Below are positions 29,203 to 39,226 of a stretch of DNA of 64,000 bases, piece after piece. Below the pieces are notes generated by a model, which was not told the DNA's origin, did no database searches, and worked only from the letters and a program-made list of their open reading frames with translations. Numbering within the stretch: position 1 is the stretch's first letter; every line of letters begins with the position of its first letter. A program made the position numbers and the translations under genes. This DNA comes from Bacillus sp. HNG (GTDB lineage Bacteria > Bacillota > Bacilli > Bacillales > Bacillaceae_L): the NCBI RefSeq assembly GCF_003400205.1, contig NZ_QUQV01000003.1:1-64000 (forward strand), read 5' to 3'.

Positions 29203-31394
29203 GCTTCTTTCACCTTCTGTTTTGTAGCCTCCGCAGGGTATTCTATCCTTGAGTGGAAGATTCCCTTGAGTGATTCACATAATGTTTTCGCAACGATATC
29301 AAGCTCTTTAAGTGTGATGTCACATTCATCAAATTGCCCGTCCTGTAATCGATCGGCAATAATATTATTTACCAACGACTCAATTTTTTGTGGAGTTGGA
29401 TTTGATAGTGAACGTACCGCTGCTTCAACACTATCTGCAATTCCAATTACGGAAGCCTCTTTTGTTTGTGCTTTAGGTCCCTCATATCTAAAATCGGATT
29501 CAAGAATTTCTCGATCACTTTGTTGCTTTGCTTTATGATAAAAATATTTCAACAGTGTTGTCCCATGATGTTGCTCAGCAATATCGACAATTTCTTTCGG
29601 CATTTTAAATTTTCTCAATGTCTCAGCGCCATCTGTGGCATGTGCTGTAATAATAGTTTTACTAAGTTGAGGTGCAATTTTATCATGTGGGTTTTCAATA
29701 TTCATCTGATTTTCAATAAAAAAATGTGGTCGTTTTGTTTTTCCAATATCATGATAATACGATGCAACTCTTGCTAATAAACCGTTCGCTCCAATTGCTT
29801 CACAGGCAGACTCTGACAAATTTGCCACCATGACACTATGATGATAAGTACCTGGTGCTTCCGTTAAAATTTTTCGTAATAACGGATGATTTGGGTTAGA
29901 TAATTCGATTAATTTCATTGTTGAAAGAATATTAAATCCAGCTTCAAAGAACGGCAGTAGCCCTATTGTTAAAACTGCAGCTATAACGCCAGATAAAACT
30001 GCCATAATGATGGATGAACCATAATCCAAGCTTGAATAACTACCATTTTGTAATAGCATGATCGAAAAGATGACAATAATATTAATCAAAGCAACAAATA
30101 GCCCCGCTTGGAGTATTTTCCCTCTACGATTATGCTTACTTAAAAACAACACGCCAGCTAAGCACCCAAATAAGAAGTAAATCCCGGCTGTGAAATTTAG
30201 TGTACCTGTCACACCCTGGTTAAAGATAATACTTCCACAAACGGCAAAAATCATGCTTGAAAGGATCGCGACTTTTTCATTAATCAATAATTTTAATAAC
30301 ATTGCCCCCATAGCCACTGGAACAATATAACCTATATCAGAATAATCAATTTGTTGGAATATACTTATACCCTTCATTAATAGAATGGTTATAGTAAAGA
30401 TAATCGCAAAGATCAGCAAATAAATATTACGATGGCGATCAGTCGGTATTTCATTATAAAAATGATAGACGAGTACACCAATGACTAATACAATAATTAA
30501 TGCCAATCCAATAAATGGTTGAATTGGGTTATTCGTGTTCGTCATACCTAAAAGCTCTAGTTGTCGATAAATATCCCTGGTGATTAATTGTCCTTCCTCT
30601 ACGATAATTTGACCTTGAAGAATTTTTACTGGCTCTACTGCTTCTATTGCTTGTTGGCGTTTTTCTTCTGTAGCCTCTACATCATAATAAACGTTTTGAA
30701 CGACTGCAAAACGAGCCATTTCACGCATCGGCTCTCGTAGCGCTGCATCGACACTAGAATAACGTAATTCCTCCACCACTTTATTTTTTGCATTTTCCAC
30801 TTCGGATGAAGGAATACGAGTGTTCATTACATTGTTAACAGCTGTAATAACCGCATCTTTTGCACGGGATAATTGCTCAGGAGAAGCCGTTAATAAAGCG
30901 GTAAAAACATCGTCCGGGATTCGATTTGTTAAATCCTGTGGCAGCTTTGTTTTTAACATCTGTAACTTTTCTGAAGCTGTCAATGGTTTAGGTTCTTCCC
31001 CTCGATCTTCTTCTGTGAGACTTTCCCATTCTTTCAATTTAGAATTAAACACATCTGATGCTTCATTATTCGTTTCTTCAATGGAGTCAAAAATGGAAAT
31101 GGCCAGATCTACCTGATTATCTGCATATTCGGATTTGAGTGTGAAAACATCCTCTACTTCCTTTACTGCTGCATCCTGTTTTGCCTTTGTGGCAATTTTA
31201 TCTTCAATTGTTAATGGAGAACGAATTGTCTGTTCAGAGGGATGCAGAATCTCTAAATGCAAAACTTCCGGTTTAACATTACTATACATAACCAAAAACA
31301 TGATTCCTGCAAGGAGGATATAAATCAAAATATGTAGGTATTGAATGTTTTTAATAACGCTCAACTTATTTTTAATTTTTGTTGTTTTCCCCAT
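29199..31394 (-). CDS. pgpH: Cyclic-di-AMP phosphodiesterase PgpH (7TMR-HD family)
   Basis: A 731-residue membrane protein. One N-terminal membrane segment (about 18-40) precedes a ~230-residue extracytoplasmic 7TMR-HDED domain. Seven transmembrane helices (about 285-490) follow, then a cytoplasmic HD domain ([37 protein letters not shown]). The family hydrolyses c-di-AMP to pApA and so sets potassium and osmotic homeostasis. It is the first gene of a run overlapping ybeY. Confidence 0.95.
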   Translation of the reverse strand: MGKTTKIKNKLSVIKNIQYLHILIYILLAGIMFLVMYSNVKPEVLHLEILHPSEQTIRSPLTIEDKIATKAKQDAAVKEVEDVFTLKSEYADNQVDLAISIFDSIEETNNEASDVFNSKLKEWESLTEEDRGEEPKPLTASEKLQMLKTKLPQDLTNRIPDDVFTALLTASPEQLSRAKDAVITAVNNVMNTRIPSSEVENAKNKVVEELRYSSVDAALREPMREMARFAVVQNVYYDVEATEEKRQQAIEAVEPVKILQGQIIVEEGQLITRDIYRQLELLGMTNTNNPIQPFIGLALIIVLVIGVLVYHFYNEIPTDRHRNIYLLIFAIIFTITILLMKGISIFQQIDYSDIGYIVPVAMGAMLLKLLINEKVAILSSMIFAVCGSIIFNQGVTGTLNFTAGIYFLFGCLAGVLFLSKHNRRGKILQAGLFVALINIIVIFSIMLLQNGSYSSLDYGSSIIMAVLSGVIAAVLTIGLLPFFEAGFNILSTMKLIELSNPNHPLLRKILTEAPGTYHHSVMVANLSESACEAIGANGLLARVASYYHDIGKTKRPHFFIENQMNIENPHDKIAPQLSKTIITAHATDGAETLRKFKMPKEIVDIAEQHHGTTLLKYFYHKAKQQSDREILESDFRYEGPKAQTKEASVIGIADSVEAAVRSLSNPTPQKIESLVNNIIADRLQDGQFDECDITLKELDIVAKTLCESLKGIFHSRIEYPAEATKQKVKEA

Positions 31395-31442
31395 TTCTTG
31401 AACCTCCTTTTCTAAGGCTTATTTTACCAGTTCCTTTAATGA

Positions 31443-31473
31443 TAAAAAAGACCCATTCCATGTGGGTCTTTTA
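31443..31473 (-). terminator. Terminator of phoH
   Basis: A 9-bp stem (AAAGACCCA, 31447-31455; TGGGTCTTT, 31463-31471) begins inside the phoH stop codon and is followed on the minus strand by TTTATC. It separates phoH from pgpH. Confidence 0.82.
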
Positions 31474-32442
31474 CTTCTGATTAGCCTCAGCTTTTTCATA
31501 CGCTTCAATAATACGTGCTACAAGAGGGTGACGTACAACATCAGACTGTTCCAAAAAGATAAACGCAGAACCATATACATCCTTCAGGATATTCATTACT
31601 TCATGTAAGCCGGATTTAACTCCTTTAGGTAAGTCAATTTGCGAAATATCGCCTGTTATGACCATTTTAGAGCCAAAACCTAGACGCGTCAAAAACATCT
31701 TCATTTGGGCCAATGTTGTATTTTGCGCTTCATCCAAGATGACGAAAGCATCGTCAAGTGTACGCCCTCTCATATAGGCTAGTGGGGCAATTTCAATTAT
31801 TCCTCGTTCCATTAAACGTTCGGTATGCTCAGCACCAAGCACATCGTGTAGTCCATCATATAGAGGTCGTAAATATGGATCAACCTTTTCTTTTAAGTCT
31901 CCGGGTAAAAATCCTAGGCTTTCACCGGCTTCAACGGCTGGACGAGTTAAAATAATTCGTTTAACCTGCCCATTTTTTAGGGCGTTAACAGCCATAACAA
32001 CTGCCAAATAAGTCTTTCCAGTACCTGCAGGACCAATGCCAAATACTAAATCATGCTGCTTAATAGCAGCCACGTATTGACGTTGTCCGTGTGTTTTCAC
32101 ACGAATGGATTTTCCTTTTGCCGTTTTTGTAATCTCTTCATCATATAATTCTTCAAAGGAATCCAATTTCCCGCTTTTTGCCATTTGAATACAGTAAATA
32201 ACATCCCGTTCACTTACACGTATGCCTTTTCGAATCACTCCTAGAAGCTTTTCAATAATTTCCTCAACAAGCTGGACATTTGTTGGGTCGCCTGAGACAT
32301 GAAGTGTCTCACCTCTTGTGATGATTGAAACATTTAATTCTTCTTCAATTCTTTTAAGATGGAGATCATTGTTTCCAAATAAAACAATTGCCTCGTTTGG
32401 ATTTTCTAGTTGATGTTTACTCATTACTAAATCTTCTGACAT
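31471..32442 (-). CDS. phoH: PhoH-family ATPase
   Basis: A 323-residue P-loop protein. An N-terminal KH-like region is followed by the PhoH ATPase core with Walker A GPAGTGKTYLA (about 148) and Walker B DDAFVILDEAQN. The family is predicted to be RNA-linked (ATPase, possibly helicase), with an unclear role. AAGGAG, lying in the last codons of yqfD, serves as its SD, so the two genes are closely coupled. Confidence 0.94.
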   Translation of the reverse strand: MSEDLVMSKHQLENPNEAIVLFGNNDLHLKRIEEELNVSIITRGETLHVSGDPTNVQLVEEIIEKLLGVIRKGIRVSERDVIYCIQMAKSGKLDSFEELYDEEITKTAKGKSIRVKTHGQRQYVAAIKQHDLVFGIGPAGTGKTYLAVVMAVNALKNGQVKRIILTRPAVEAGESLGFLPGDLKEKVDPYLRPLYDGLHDVLGAEHTERLMERGIIEIAPLAYMRGRTLDDAFVILDEAQNTTLAQMKMFLTRLGFGSKMVITGDISQIDLPKGVKSGLHEVMNILKDVYGSAFIFLEQSDVVRHPLVARIIEAYEKAEANQK

Positions 32443-32445
32443 CCT

Positions 32446-33633
32446 TTAGTCTCCTTGAACTAATGGTATCGTAGTGACGATATTCTCAATTACATTATAT
32501 TTTATTTCCAATTTTACTTTACCATTGTTAATGGTTTGACGCAAAACTTTTTCTTCTTTAATTTCAGCATCACTGTCTAATTGTTGCTCTAAAGTAGTTC
32601 TCCCGATATCCTTTGCGACCTCAATAGCCTCATTGTCTGTGTAAGTTCTAGTGATTTTTTCACTTTCTCTAACTGTCTCTTTTTCATATGCAACTGGAAG
32701 TTCCCAATTAAAGAATTTGATATGTCTTTCATCCAACTCTGATTGAAATTCCTTATATTCAATCTTTCCAAATCCCCAAATCGGAATACGCAAATTTCCT
32801 AAAGAGATATAATGTTTTATTTTATTATGCCCAGTTAGTACATCAAGTTTCGTTGTAATATCTACCGTAACCTCAGACTTGTACCAAGTTTCACCAAAAA
32901 TTTTTCCACGTGCAGGTACATATACTTCTTCGCCTTCTTTCCCAATTTTACCACTAACTAGTAGATCCCCTTTTTTAACAAAATCATTTTCAGCTACAAC
33001 AGGCCTACCTTCTTCCACAATCAGTTTCTTAATAATCGCTTTTTTATTGGCCACAAGATTCCTTGGACTATACTGTTCTGGAGGCTCTGGCTGATTTTTT
33101 TCAACAACCTCAAAATGATAGGTCGTCCCATTTAATTCCACACCTATCCATGTAATATCATTAATGGCATCTTCCAAATGACGTTGCAATGATTCATTAT
33201 CTTCAATGAAAAATTGCAGTTTACCTCTTTCTACTCCAAGTTTTTTCAATTCTTGAATAATGCGATGCTCGGTTTCAGGTTTAGCTCCTTTCACCTCTAT
33301 ACCCCAAACCATATTTGATAAAATTGTCACAATGATAAAAAAGGAAATAGCTCCAATTAGAAATCCACTATTGTATAGAGCTTTTTGAATGAGGAATGGT
33401 AAGCCTTTTTTTCCAATGAATCGTAGTTTACAATCATTTTTACGGACAACTCGTCTAATTTTTTTTATATCTTTTAAATACATGGAGAAGCTCAGGCTAT
33501 GGGTACCAGGCTTCTTCACTTCCCATACTACAATCCCTTGTCTTACACATTCATTTACAAAACGTTCTGTCCCTTTTCCTGTAATAACAGCCTTGACACT
33601 CCCACTAAAAAAGTGCATCCAATGGTTTTTCAT
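32446..33633 (-). CDS. yqfD: Sporulation protein YqfD
   Basis: A 395-residue protein of the YqfD family, under sigma-E control in B. subtilis. The N-terminal ~85 residues are soluble. One membrane segment (about 90-112) is followed by a large domain with GRPVVAENDFVKKGDLLVSG. It follows yqfC with a 25-base gap and precedes phoH by 3 bases. The molecular function is unknown. Confidence 0.92.
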   Translation of the reverse strand: MKNHWMHFFSGSVKAVITGKGTERFVNECVRQGIVVWEVKKPGTHSLSFSMYLKDIKKIRRVVRKNDCKLRFIGKKGLPFLIQKALYNSGFLIGAISFFIIVTILSNMVWGIEVKGAKPETEHRIIQELKKLGVERGKLQFFIEDNESLQRHLEDAINDITWIGVELNGTTYHFEVVEKNQPEPPEQYSPRNLVANKKAIIKKLIVEEGRPVVAENDFVKKGDLLVSGKIGKEGEEVYVPARGKIFGETWYKSEVTVDITTKLDVLTGHNKIKHYISLGNLRIPIWGFGKIEYKEFQSELDERHIKFFNWELPVAYEKETVRESEKITRTYTDNEAIEVAKDIGRTTLEQQLDSDAEIKEEKVLRQTINNGKVKLEIKYNVIENIVTTIPLVQGD

Positions 33634-33658
33634 GCTTATCCCCCTAGTGTTTCATGTT

Positions 33659-33943
33659 TCATTTCTCGATATATTGGACATGTTCGATCTTTCCTTCGAG
33701 CATTATTTCCTCAGGTAATATGGTTTTAATGACAAATGCTTTACCTCTAATTAGAAGTTGTCCTTGTTTCAGTAATAGCCGTACTTCTTTATCAGAAAAG
33801 GTTAATAATCCACGATGATTTTCTATGTAAATATGTAATTGGCCAATCATAGTTATTCTTGGAAGATCCATCATGACGTCAGCAGGAAGTTCCATCTTGT
33901 TTGTGATCCATCTTTTCATGCGTTGTCCTAGGTTTTTAGGCAT
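33659..33943 (-). CDS. yqfC: Sporulation protein YqfC
   Basis: A 94-residue YabP/YqfC family protein (ITMIGQLHIYIENHRGLLTF is the family core). It is expressed in the mother cell in B. subtilis and co-transcribed with yqfD. The only SD-like sequence (AAAGGGGG) lies in the 3' arm of a strong hairpin ending 6 bases before the ATG, which could hold translation off when the transcript arrives from upstream. Confidence 0.9.
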   Translation of the reverse strand: MPKNLGQRMKRWITNKMELPADVMMDLPRITMIGQLHIYIENHRGLLTFSDKEVRLLLKQGQLLIRGKAFVIKTILPEEIMLEGKIEHVQYIEK

Positions 33944-33949
33944 AACAAA

Positions 33950-33990
33950 GAACCCCCTTTCAACTCATGTTTATGAGTAAAAGGGGGTTC
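33950..33990 (-). terminator. Terminator-like hairpin covering the yqfC SD
   Basis: The minus-strand RNA forms GAACCCCCUUU with AAAGGGGGUUC (33979-33990 with 33950-33960), extended by ACUCAU/AUGAGU and an AAAC loop. It is followed by UUUGUU and then the AUG of yqfC. It may terminate transcripts from the upstream gene and also occlude the yqfC ribosome binding site. Confidence 0.75.
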
Positions 33991-34034
33991 ATAGAACATA
34001 TTTTATATAGGAGTACTATCTCCGAAAACAAATA

Positions 34035-34514
34035 TTAACGACGGGTTTGGTACGGTCTTTTTGCTCTTGGAGGGCCAAGAATTTCGGACCAAATAATCCC
34101 TTCAACGACCTTATTTTTCGAAAAGCTTCTGACAGCCTTATGTTCTGAAGTAGCTGCTAATGGTTTAATAACCGTTTGAATTTGTTCTTCGTCCTGTGAT
34201 GTTTCTTTGTAGATTCCCTTTTCTTGGAGCTCTTGAAAACGTTCATAAAACGTATTTGGAACATGTGAATCAGAAACCAACTCAGGAGCAGGTTCTATAT
34301 AATCATACTTTGTCTCAGCCTGATAATCTTCTTTTTCAGGTTTTGGTTCTTGGTCAAATGGATTAAACTGCTTCGGCAGTGGTATTTGAGTCGTAGGCTC
34401 TTTATTACCACTCGCAAAACGTTTAAACGCATTAATAAAAAATCCAAATATGACAATCAAAATCAAGGGATTTGACATAATAAAGTCAATAAACGCTTTT
34501 ATAGGTGAATCCAA
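34035..34514 (-). CDS. Hypothetical single-pass membrane protein
   Basis: A 159-residue protein I do not recognise. One N-terminal membrane segment (about 13-30, NPLILIVIFGFFINAF) is followed by a charged, Pro/Glu-rich low-complexity region (35-90). A conserved-looking C-terminus (SKNKVVEGIIWSEILGPPRA) ends basic. It lies between floA and yqfC, the position of yqfB in B. subtilis, and is probably co-transcribed with yqeZ-floA, so a membrane-microdomain link is possible. Confidence 0.75.
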   Translation of the reverse strand: MDSPIKAFIDFIMSNPLILIVIFGFFINAFKRFASGNKEPTTQIPLPKQFNPFDQEPKPEKEDYQAETKYDYIEPAPELVSDSHVPNTFYERFQELQEKGIYKETSQDEEQIQTVIKPLAATSEHKAVRSFSKNKVVEGIIWSEILGPPRAKRPYQTRR

Positions 34515-34556
34515 CGTGTAAACCTCCTTTCAAGTTTTGAGGTTTATTCATGATTA

Positions 34557-35546
34557 TTATTTTTGATCTTCATCATCTGTAAGTGTGCTTTTACCAATAG
34601 AATTTCTCATATCAGTGTCAGCCATGATATTTTTTAGATTTGTATAATCAAGTACACCAAGGTTTCCAGAACGTAATGCTTCTGCCATTGCTAAAGGTAC
34701 TTCAGCCTCGGCTTCCACAACCTTCGCTTTCATTTCTTCTACACGAGCGCGCATTTCTTGTTCACTAGCAACCGCCATTGCACGGCGTTCTTCAGCCTTC
34801 GCTTGGGCAATTTTCTTGTCGGCTTCAGCTTGGTCTGTTTGAAGCACAGCACCTATATTTCTACCGATATCAATATCTGCAATATCAATAGATAGGATTT
34901 CAAATGCAGTACCTGCATCTAACCCTTTTGCTAAAACCGTTTGAGAAATCATATCAGGATTTTCAAGAACCTTTTTGTGGTCCGTTTGAGAACCGATTGT
35001 ACTTACAATACCCTCACCTACACGGGCAATAACAGTTTCTTCCCCTGCACCCCCGACTAAACGATCAATATTGGCACGAACGGTGATACGAGTTTTTGCT
35101 TTTACTTCAATTCCATCCATCGCAACACCTGAAATAAACGGCGTTTCGATAACCTTAGGGTTAACGCTCATTTGCACAGCTTCTAACACGTCACGCCCAG
35201 CTAAGTCAATTGCAGCTGCTCTTTCAAATGTTAAATCAATGTTTGCACGTTGTGCTGCGATTAACGCATTTACAACTCGGTCAACATTACCACCTGCTAA
35301 ATAATGACTCTCCAGCTGGTTTGTATGAAGTTGTAATCCTGCTTTTTGAGCCTTAATTAAGGGAATAATGACACGGTTCGGGATAACCCGACGTAACCTC
35401 ATCCCGATTAATGTAAAGATACTTACACGGACACCAGCAGCCAGCGCTGAAATCCATAGTGCAACTGGCACAAATGTAAATAATACAGCTAATAAGATAA
35501 TAGCAAGTGCTACTAAGATTAAAATGGTGATCATACCTGTTGGCAT
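34557..35546 (-). CDS. floA: Flotillin-like protein FloA
   Basis: A 329-residue SPFH-domain scaffold of membrane microdomains. An N-terminal membrane hairpin (about 5-40) is followed by the SPFH domain (VSPKV-like [30 protein letters not shown]) and an Ala/Glu-rich coiled-coil region (about 230-290, [18 protein letters not shown]). It follows the NfeD-type protein gene by 21 bases; the two form the standard NfeD-flotillin operon. Confidence 0.96.
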   Translation of the reverse strand: MPTGMITILILVALAIILLAVLFTFVPVALWISALAAGVRVSIFTLIGMRLRRVIPNRVIIPLIKAQKAGLQLHTNQLESHYLAGGNVDRVVNALIAAQRANIDLTFERAAAIDLAGRDVLEAVQMSVNPKVIETPFISGVAMDGIEVKAKTRITVRANIDRLVGGAGEETVIARVGEGIVSTIGSQTDHKKVLENPDMISQTVLAKGLDAGTAFEILSIDIADIDIGRNIGAVLQTDQAEADKKIAQAKAEERRAMAVASEQEMRARVEEMKAKVVEAEAEVPLAMAEALRSGNLGVLDYTNLKNIMADTDMRNSIGKSTLTDDEDQK

Positions 35547-35567
35547 TCTTTTTCCTCCTACTTGTTT

Positions 35568-36899
35568 TTATTTATTAATATCAGGAACTTCTCGAACAAC
35601 GATTCGAGAACCTTCTGTTTTAATAACTTCTACTCTTGTATTTCTCTCAATGTAGTTACCTTGTGTGACAACATCTAGTCTTTCATCATTGATAATGGCA
35701 GTACCAGAAGGTCTCAATGTTGTTAAGGCAATACCTTGTTTTCCAATTAAATCATCACGATTCTTATTTGAAACGTACCCACTCTCAGAATTGGTAGAAT
35801 CAAAAAGGATAATCTTTTTAAATACATGAAGTTTCTTCCCAAATATTTTCACTAAAATAATCGATACGATAATTGTAGCTACTAAGGCTACTAAAAGTGA
35901 AATGCTAATTACCATCATACTGCTTCCTGCTAAGAAAAAGCTCGTTAAAATTGCCCCTAATCCAATCAAGCCTATAATCCCCCCAGGTAAAACAAACTCC
36001 AGTAAAATTAAAACAATTCCTACTACAAAAAGAATAATGGACTCCAGACCTGCTAGTCCTGCTACTAAATGCCCATAGAAAAAAAGCAGTAGCGCTGATA
36101 TCCCCATTATACCAGGAATACCAAAACCAGGAGAGTATAGTTCAACTACTAATCCTAAACTTCCAATCGTTAATAAGATGGAAACAACAATTGGATTTGT
36201 AATAAAACGTGCGATTTTTTCAGCAAGGCTAAGTTCAGCTTGTTCAACAGCAGCTTTTTCGAAGCCTAGTGTCTTTAATAAATCGGCTCTATCCTTTACG
36301 ACGCCTTCAGCATAACCTACTTGAAGTGCCTGTTTGGCTGTTAAGGTAAGGAATTTCCCTTTTTCTGCACCTAGCTCTGGGAGATCAATCTCTTTGTCTG
36401 CCATTGCTAAAGCATATATTGGATCACGACCATTGTTTTCAGCAGCACCTTTCATGGCTGACAGCCAATAGGAAACAGCTTTTTCATCTGCGGTATTCCC
36501 TGCTTGGTCAATAATCCCAGCTGCTCCCATTCTACCATTATGAGACATATAGATTTCATCAGCATTTAACGCAATAAAAGCACCTGCTGAGATTGCATCG
36601 TTATTGACATATGCTACTGTAGGAATAGTTGATTCTTGGATTCGTTTACCGATTTTTGTTGCTGCATCAACTGCCCCACCAGGGGTATTGATTTCAAAAA
36701 TGATAACGTCTGCTCCTTTATTCTCAGCGTCTGTAATAGATCGGTCGATAAAAGCACCTAATCCTTTTTCGACTGTTTCTTCTAATGGTATGATATACAC
36801 CACTTGGTCTGCAGCACTAGAGCTCTTATTTGGCATTAGTGTGAGAATGAACGGCAAGAGAATAATGGAAAGGTATAAAAGGACTCTCCACTTTTTCAA
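35568..36899 (-). CDS. yqeZ: NfeD-family membrane serine protease-like protein (YqeZ)
   Basis: A 443-residue protein: signal-like N-terminus (7-28), ClpP/SppA-class serine protease domain (NTPGGAVDAATKIG, AISAGAFIALNADEIYM with the candidate catalytic Ser), then five or so membrane helices (about 230-350) and a C-terminal NfeD OB-fold (about 380-443, GKQGIALTTLRPSGTAIIN). It works with FloA; in B. subtilis yqeZ and floA are co-expressed. It is the first gene of its operon. Confidence 0.93.
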   Translation of the reverse strand: MKKWRVLLYLSIILLPFILTLMPNKSSSAADQVVYIIPLEETVEKGLGAFIDRSITDAENKGADVIIFEINTPGGAVDAATKIGKRIQESTIPTVAYVNNDAISAGAFIALNADEIYMSHNGRMGAAGIIDQAGNTADEKAVSYWLSAMKGAAENNGRDPIYALAMADKEIDLPELGAEKGKFLTLTAKQALQVGYAEGVVKDRADLLKTLGFEKAAVEQAELSLAEKIARFITNPIVVSILLTIGSLGLVVELYSPGFGIPGIMGISALLLFFYGHLVAGLAGLESIILFVVGIVLILLEFVLPGGIIGLIGLGAILTSFFLAGSSMMVISISLLVALVATIIVSIILVKIFGKKLHVFKKIILFDSTNSESGYVSNKNRDDLIGKQGIALTTLRPSGTAIINDERLDVVTQGNYIERNTRVEVIKTEGSRIVVREVPDINK

Positions 36900-37094
36900 G
36901 GCATTCCCCCCTCTCTATTCATTTTTCGTCATGATAGTATGTAATACGTTTGACATGTGCACCAGGTTTCATATATTTCATGTTTTTATGTAAACTTTTT
37001 GTTGGTAATAGTTACCTTTTTGCGTGTATGTATTTAATGTGAGGAGACTGTTATGAGGGTACACTTTACATTGTACTTATCATTTCCTCGTAAA

Positions 37095-37126
37095 GAAAAA
37101 ACACCTTACGCGATGTAAGGTGCTTT
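37095..37126 (-). terminator. Terminator of rpsU-yqeY
   Basis: An 8-bp stem (CACCTTAC, 37102-37109; GTAAGGTG, 37115-37122) is followed on the minus strand by TTTTTTCTTT. The 170 bases between it and yqeZ hold nothing further that I recognise beyond the presumed yqeZ promoter. Confidence 0.9.
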
Positions 37127-37128
37127 TG

Positions 37129-37575
37129 TTAAGATAATTGCTGTTGAACAATTTTGTTGACGAGACCACCGTCAGCCTTGCCTTTTACCTTTGGCATGAT
37201 AGCAGCCATCACTTTGCCCATGTCAGCCTTTGAAGAAGCATTGACCTCTTGTACTGTTTCTTTGACAATCTCAACAAGATCCTCTTCAGATAATTGTTCT
37301 GGAAGGTATACCTCTAATATCTCAATTTCAGTCTGAATTTTATTAACAAGATCTTCACGACCAGCGTTACTAAATTCGCGGAGGGAATCTTTTCGTTGTT
37401 TTAGTTCACGAGTAAGAACTGTTAACTCTGCTTCCTCTGTTAGTTCACTGGTACCCAGCTTAATGCCTTCATTTTGAAGAGCAGCCTTTACCATTCGAAT
37501 AACAGATAGCCTATCTTTCTCTTTATTCTTCATCGCTGTTTTCATATCATTATTTAAACGCTCGAGAAGACTCAT
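37129..37575 (-). CDS. yqeY: GatB/YqeY domain-containing protein
   Basis: A 148-residue protein consisting of the YqeY domain shared with the GatB tail ([19 protein letters not shown] ... [28 protein letters not shown]), a tRNA-binding helical bundle. Its role outside the amidotransferase is not defined. It is co-transcribed with rpsU, 16 bases upstream. Confidence 0.94.
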   Translation of the reverse strand: MSLLERLNNDMKTAMKNKEKDRLSVIRMVKAALQNEGIKLGTSELTEEAELTVLTRELKQRKDSLREFSNAGREDLVNKIQTEIEILEVYLPEQLSEEDLVEIVKETVQEVNASSKADMGKVMAAIMPKVKGKADGGLVNKIVQQQLS

Positions 37576-37591
37576 AAAACTACACCCTCTT

Positions 37592-37765
37592 TTAGTATTT
37601 GCGCTTTCTAGCAGCTTCAGATTTCTTCTTACGCTTTACGCTAGGCTTTTCATAGAATTCGCGCTTTCTAGCTTCTTGAATCGTACCTGATTTAGATACA
37701 GTTCTTTTGAAGCGGCGAAGAGCATCTTCAAGCGATTCGTTTTTACGAACGACCGTTTTTGACAT
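37592..37765 (-). CDS. rpsU: 30S ribosomal protein S21
   Basis: A 57-residue, strongly basic protein ([20 protein letters not shown] ... AARKRKY), the full length of S21. GGAGGG lies 10-15 bases before the ATG. It is preceded by a near-consensus sigma-A promoter and followed by yqeY in one operon, as in B. subtilis. Confidence 0.97.
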   Translation of the reverse strand: MSKTVVRKNESLEDALRRFKRTVSKSGTIQEARKREFYEKPSVKRKKKSEAARKRKY

Positions 37766-38106
37766 TCTAATTCCCTCCCTCCGAAAACAACCACTAACTC
37801 TAATTAAGACACATGTTCTATTTCATTTTCTAAGTGTCGATCGAAAAAAATCGTCGAAAAAATAAACATGTACTTTGCAATTATAATATATGCACGATTT
37901 TTGGTCAACTGTAATTCACAATCGTATCACTAGAAATCATGTCTTCACTACTAGTTTTAATAATTTTTTTTGCTGTTATTCCTGTTAAATCCTCTTTTTT
38001 GTTAACTGATTAACATTTTAATTATTTAGATCGTGCTAAGTTAAAAAATTGAAGTTGTCATTTTCACATCTCCTTGTCCATACAATGAGATAGGGGTGAG
38101 AAACGC
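37766..38106. other. Divergent intergenic region between rpsU and yqeW
   Basis: This 341-base AT-rich gap holds the rpsU promoter. The rpsU leader between promoter and SD contains a short hairpin (TCGATCGA region near 37840). No small gene or repeat element is visible in the rest, and I could not identify a clear promoter for yqeW. Confidence 0.6.
37880..37908 (-). promoter_or_regulatory. Sigma-A promoter of rpsU
   Basis: The minus strand has TTGACC (37903-37908), a 17-base spacer and a perfect TATAAT (37880-37885). Confidence 0.9.
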
Positions 38107-39033
38107 ATGATTGAACTTATATCGTTATTTGCTGTATTTATTGCGATCTTTCTATTCGGTATGACCGTGATGAGGACAGGCCTTTATAATCTTACAGGAG
38201 ATAAGCTTAAAGTTTGGCTTATTCGTTTTACTGATAATCCAATTAAGGGATTATTAACTGGGATGATTATTACAGCCATTATCCACAGTAGTTCTGCTGT
38301 TATGGTGCTTGTAGTAGGGTTAATTGCTACAGGTTATTTAACTTTTAGACAATCCATTGGAATCATTCTTGGGACCAATATCGGAACAACCTTTACCGCG
38401 GAAATGATAACCTTTGATATTTTTGAATGGATTGTTCCAATATTAATTTTAGGCTTTTTATGTTTACTTATTAGTAATCAACAGATATTCAGCTTTGGTG
38501 CTTTTTTATTCGGGTTAGGATGCATGTTTGTGGCGATGAATGGATTTGAACAGCTTGCGAGGCCCATCTCACAATTCCCGTCTATCCATACTTTTTTTCA
38601 ACATACAAATGAAAGCAGTATTTTCGGGGTTGGTGTAGGGACTATATTAACGTCTATCATCCAATCTAGTACCGCGACAACTGGAATCATTATGGGTTTT
38701 ATGAACGAACAGTTACTTACTTTAAATGCGGGGATTGCCGTTTTACTTGGAGCGAATATTGGAACATGTATAACAGCTTATATTGCGAGTCTTGGGAGTA
38801 GGCATGAAGCAAAATTAGCGGCATATGCCCATATTTGGGTCAATGTGCTCGGTGTCATTTTATTTTTTCCATTCATAAATATACTTGGTCAAGTTGCAAT
38901 GCTGCTCACATCGCACCCTGATGTTCAAATTGCCCATGTTAGCTTAATTTTTAATGTTCTTACCTCCCTACTGTTTTTGCCTTTTGCCGGGGTCTTGACG
39001 AAATTTATTATGAAGATACACCGTGCTGTATAA
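38107..39033 (+). CDS. yqeW: Na/Pi symporter family protein YqeW
   Basis: A 308-residue member of the Na/Pi cotransporter family without a PhoU domain. Both repeats are visible: IHSSSAVMVLVVG followed by GTNIGTT, and IIQSSTATTG followed by GANIGTC. About nine hydrophobic segments are present. It corresponds to YqeW in this position of the B. subtilis map. AGGGGTGAG precedes the ATG. A longer paralogue with PhoU is at the start of the window. Whether phosphate is the substrate is not certain. Confidence 0.9.
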   Translation: MIELISLFAVFIAIFLFGMTVMRTGLYNLTGDKLKVWLIRFTDNPIKGLLTGMIITAIIHSSSAVMVLVVGLIATGYLTFRQSIGIILGTNIGTTFTAEMITFDIFEWIVPILILGFLCLLISNQQIFSFGAFLFGLGCMFVAMNGFEQLARPISQFPSIHTFFQHTNESSIFGVGVGTILTSIIQSSTATTGIIMGFMNEQLLTLNAGIAVLLGANIGTCITAYIASLGSRHEAKLAAYAHIWVNVLGVILFFPFINILGQVAMLLTSHPDVQIAHVSLIFNVLTSLLFLPFAGVLTKFIMKIHRAV

Positions 39034-39062
39034 AAGAAAAGCTGGCTTTTCAGCCAGCTTCA
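39033..39062. terminator. Terminator after yqeW
   Basis: An 8-bp perfect stem (AAGCTGGC, loop TTTTCA, GCCAGCTT) has an A-rich side before it. It lies between the convergent yqeW and deoC; the U run is better on the minus strand. Confidence 0.7.
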
Positions 39063-39185
39063 GACTGTTGAAAAACGCTCGCATACTGCGTTGCTTGCCT
39101 CTCTTGTCCGCTCATGAAGGCAACTTCTATTCGCGTCTTCGATCGACTGCGCGCCTTGTATGACAAGCGTTTTCAAGTCAGTCTG
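39061..39185. repeat. Family D element: 125-bp palindromic, MITE-like
   Basis: The left end CAGACTGTTGAAAAACGCT is the near complement of the right end AGCGTTTTCAAGTCAGTCTG (about 18 of 20 positions, one short gap). The interior is GC-richer than the surroundings and carries no gene. It sits between convergent genes. Confidence 0.75.
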
Positions 39186-39226
39186 GGGAAAATATTTTAT
39201 ATATAGGTATCCTGCTTTTAACTGTA

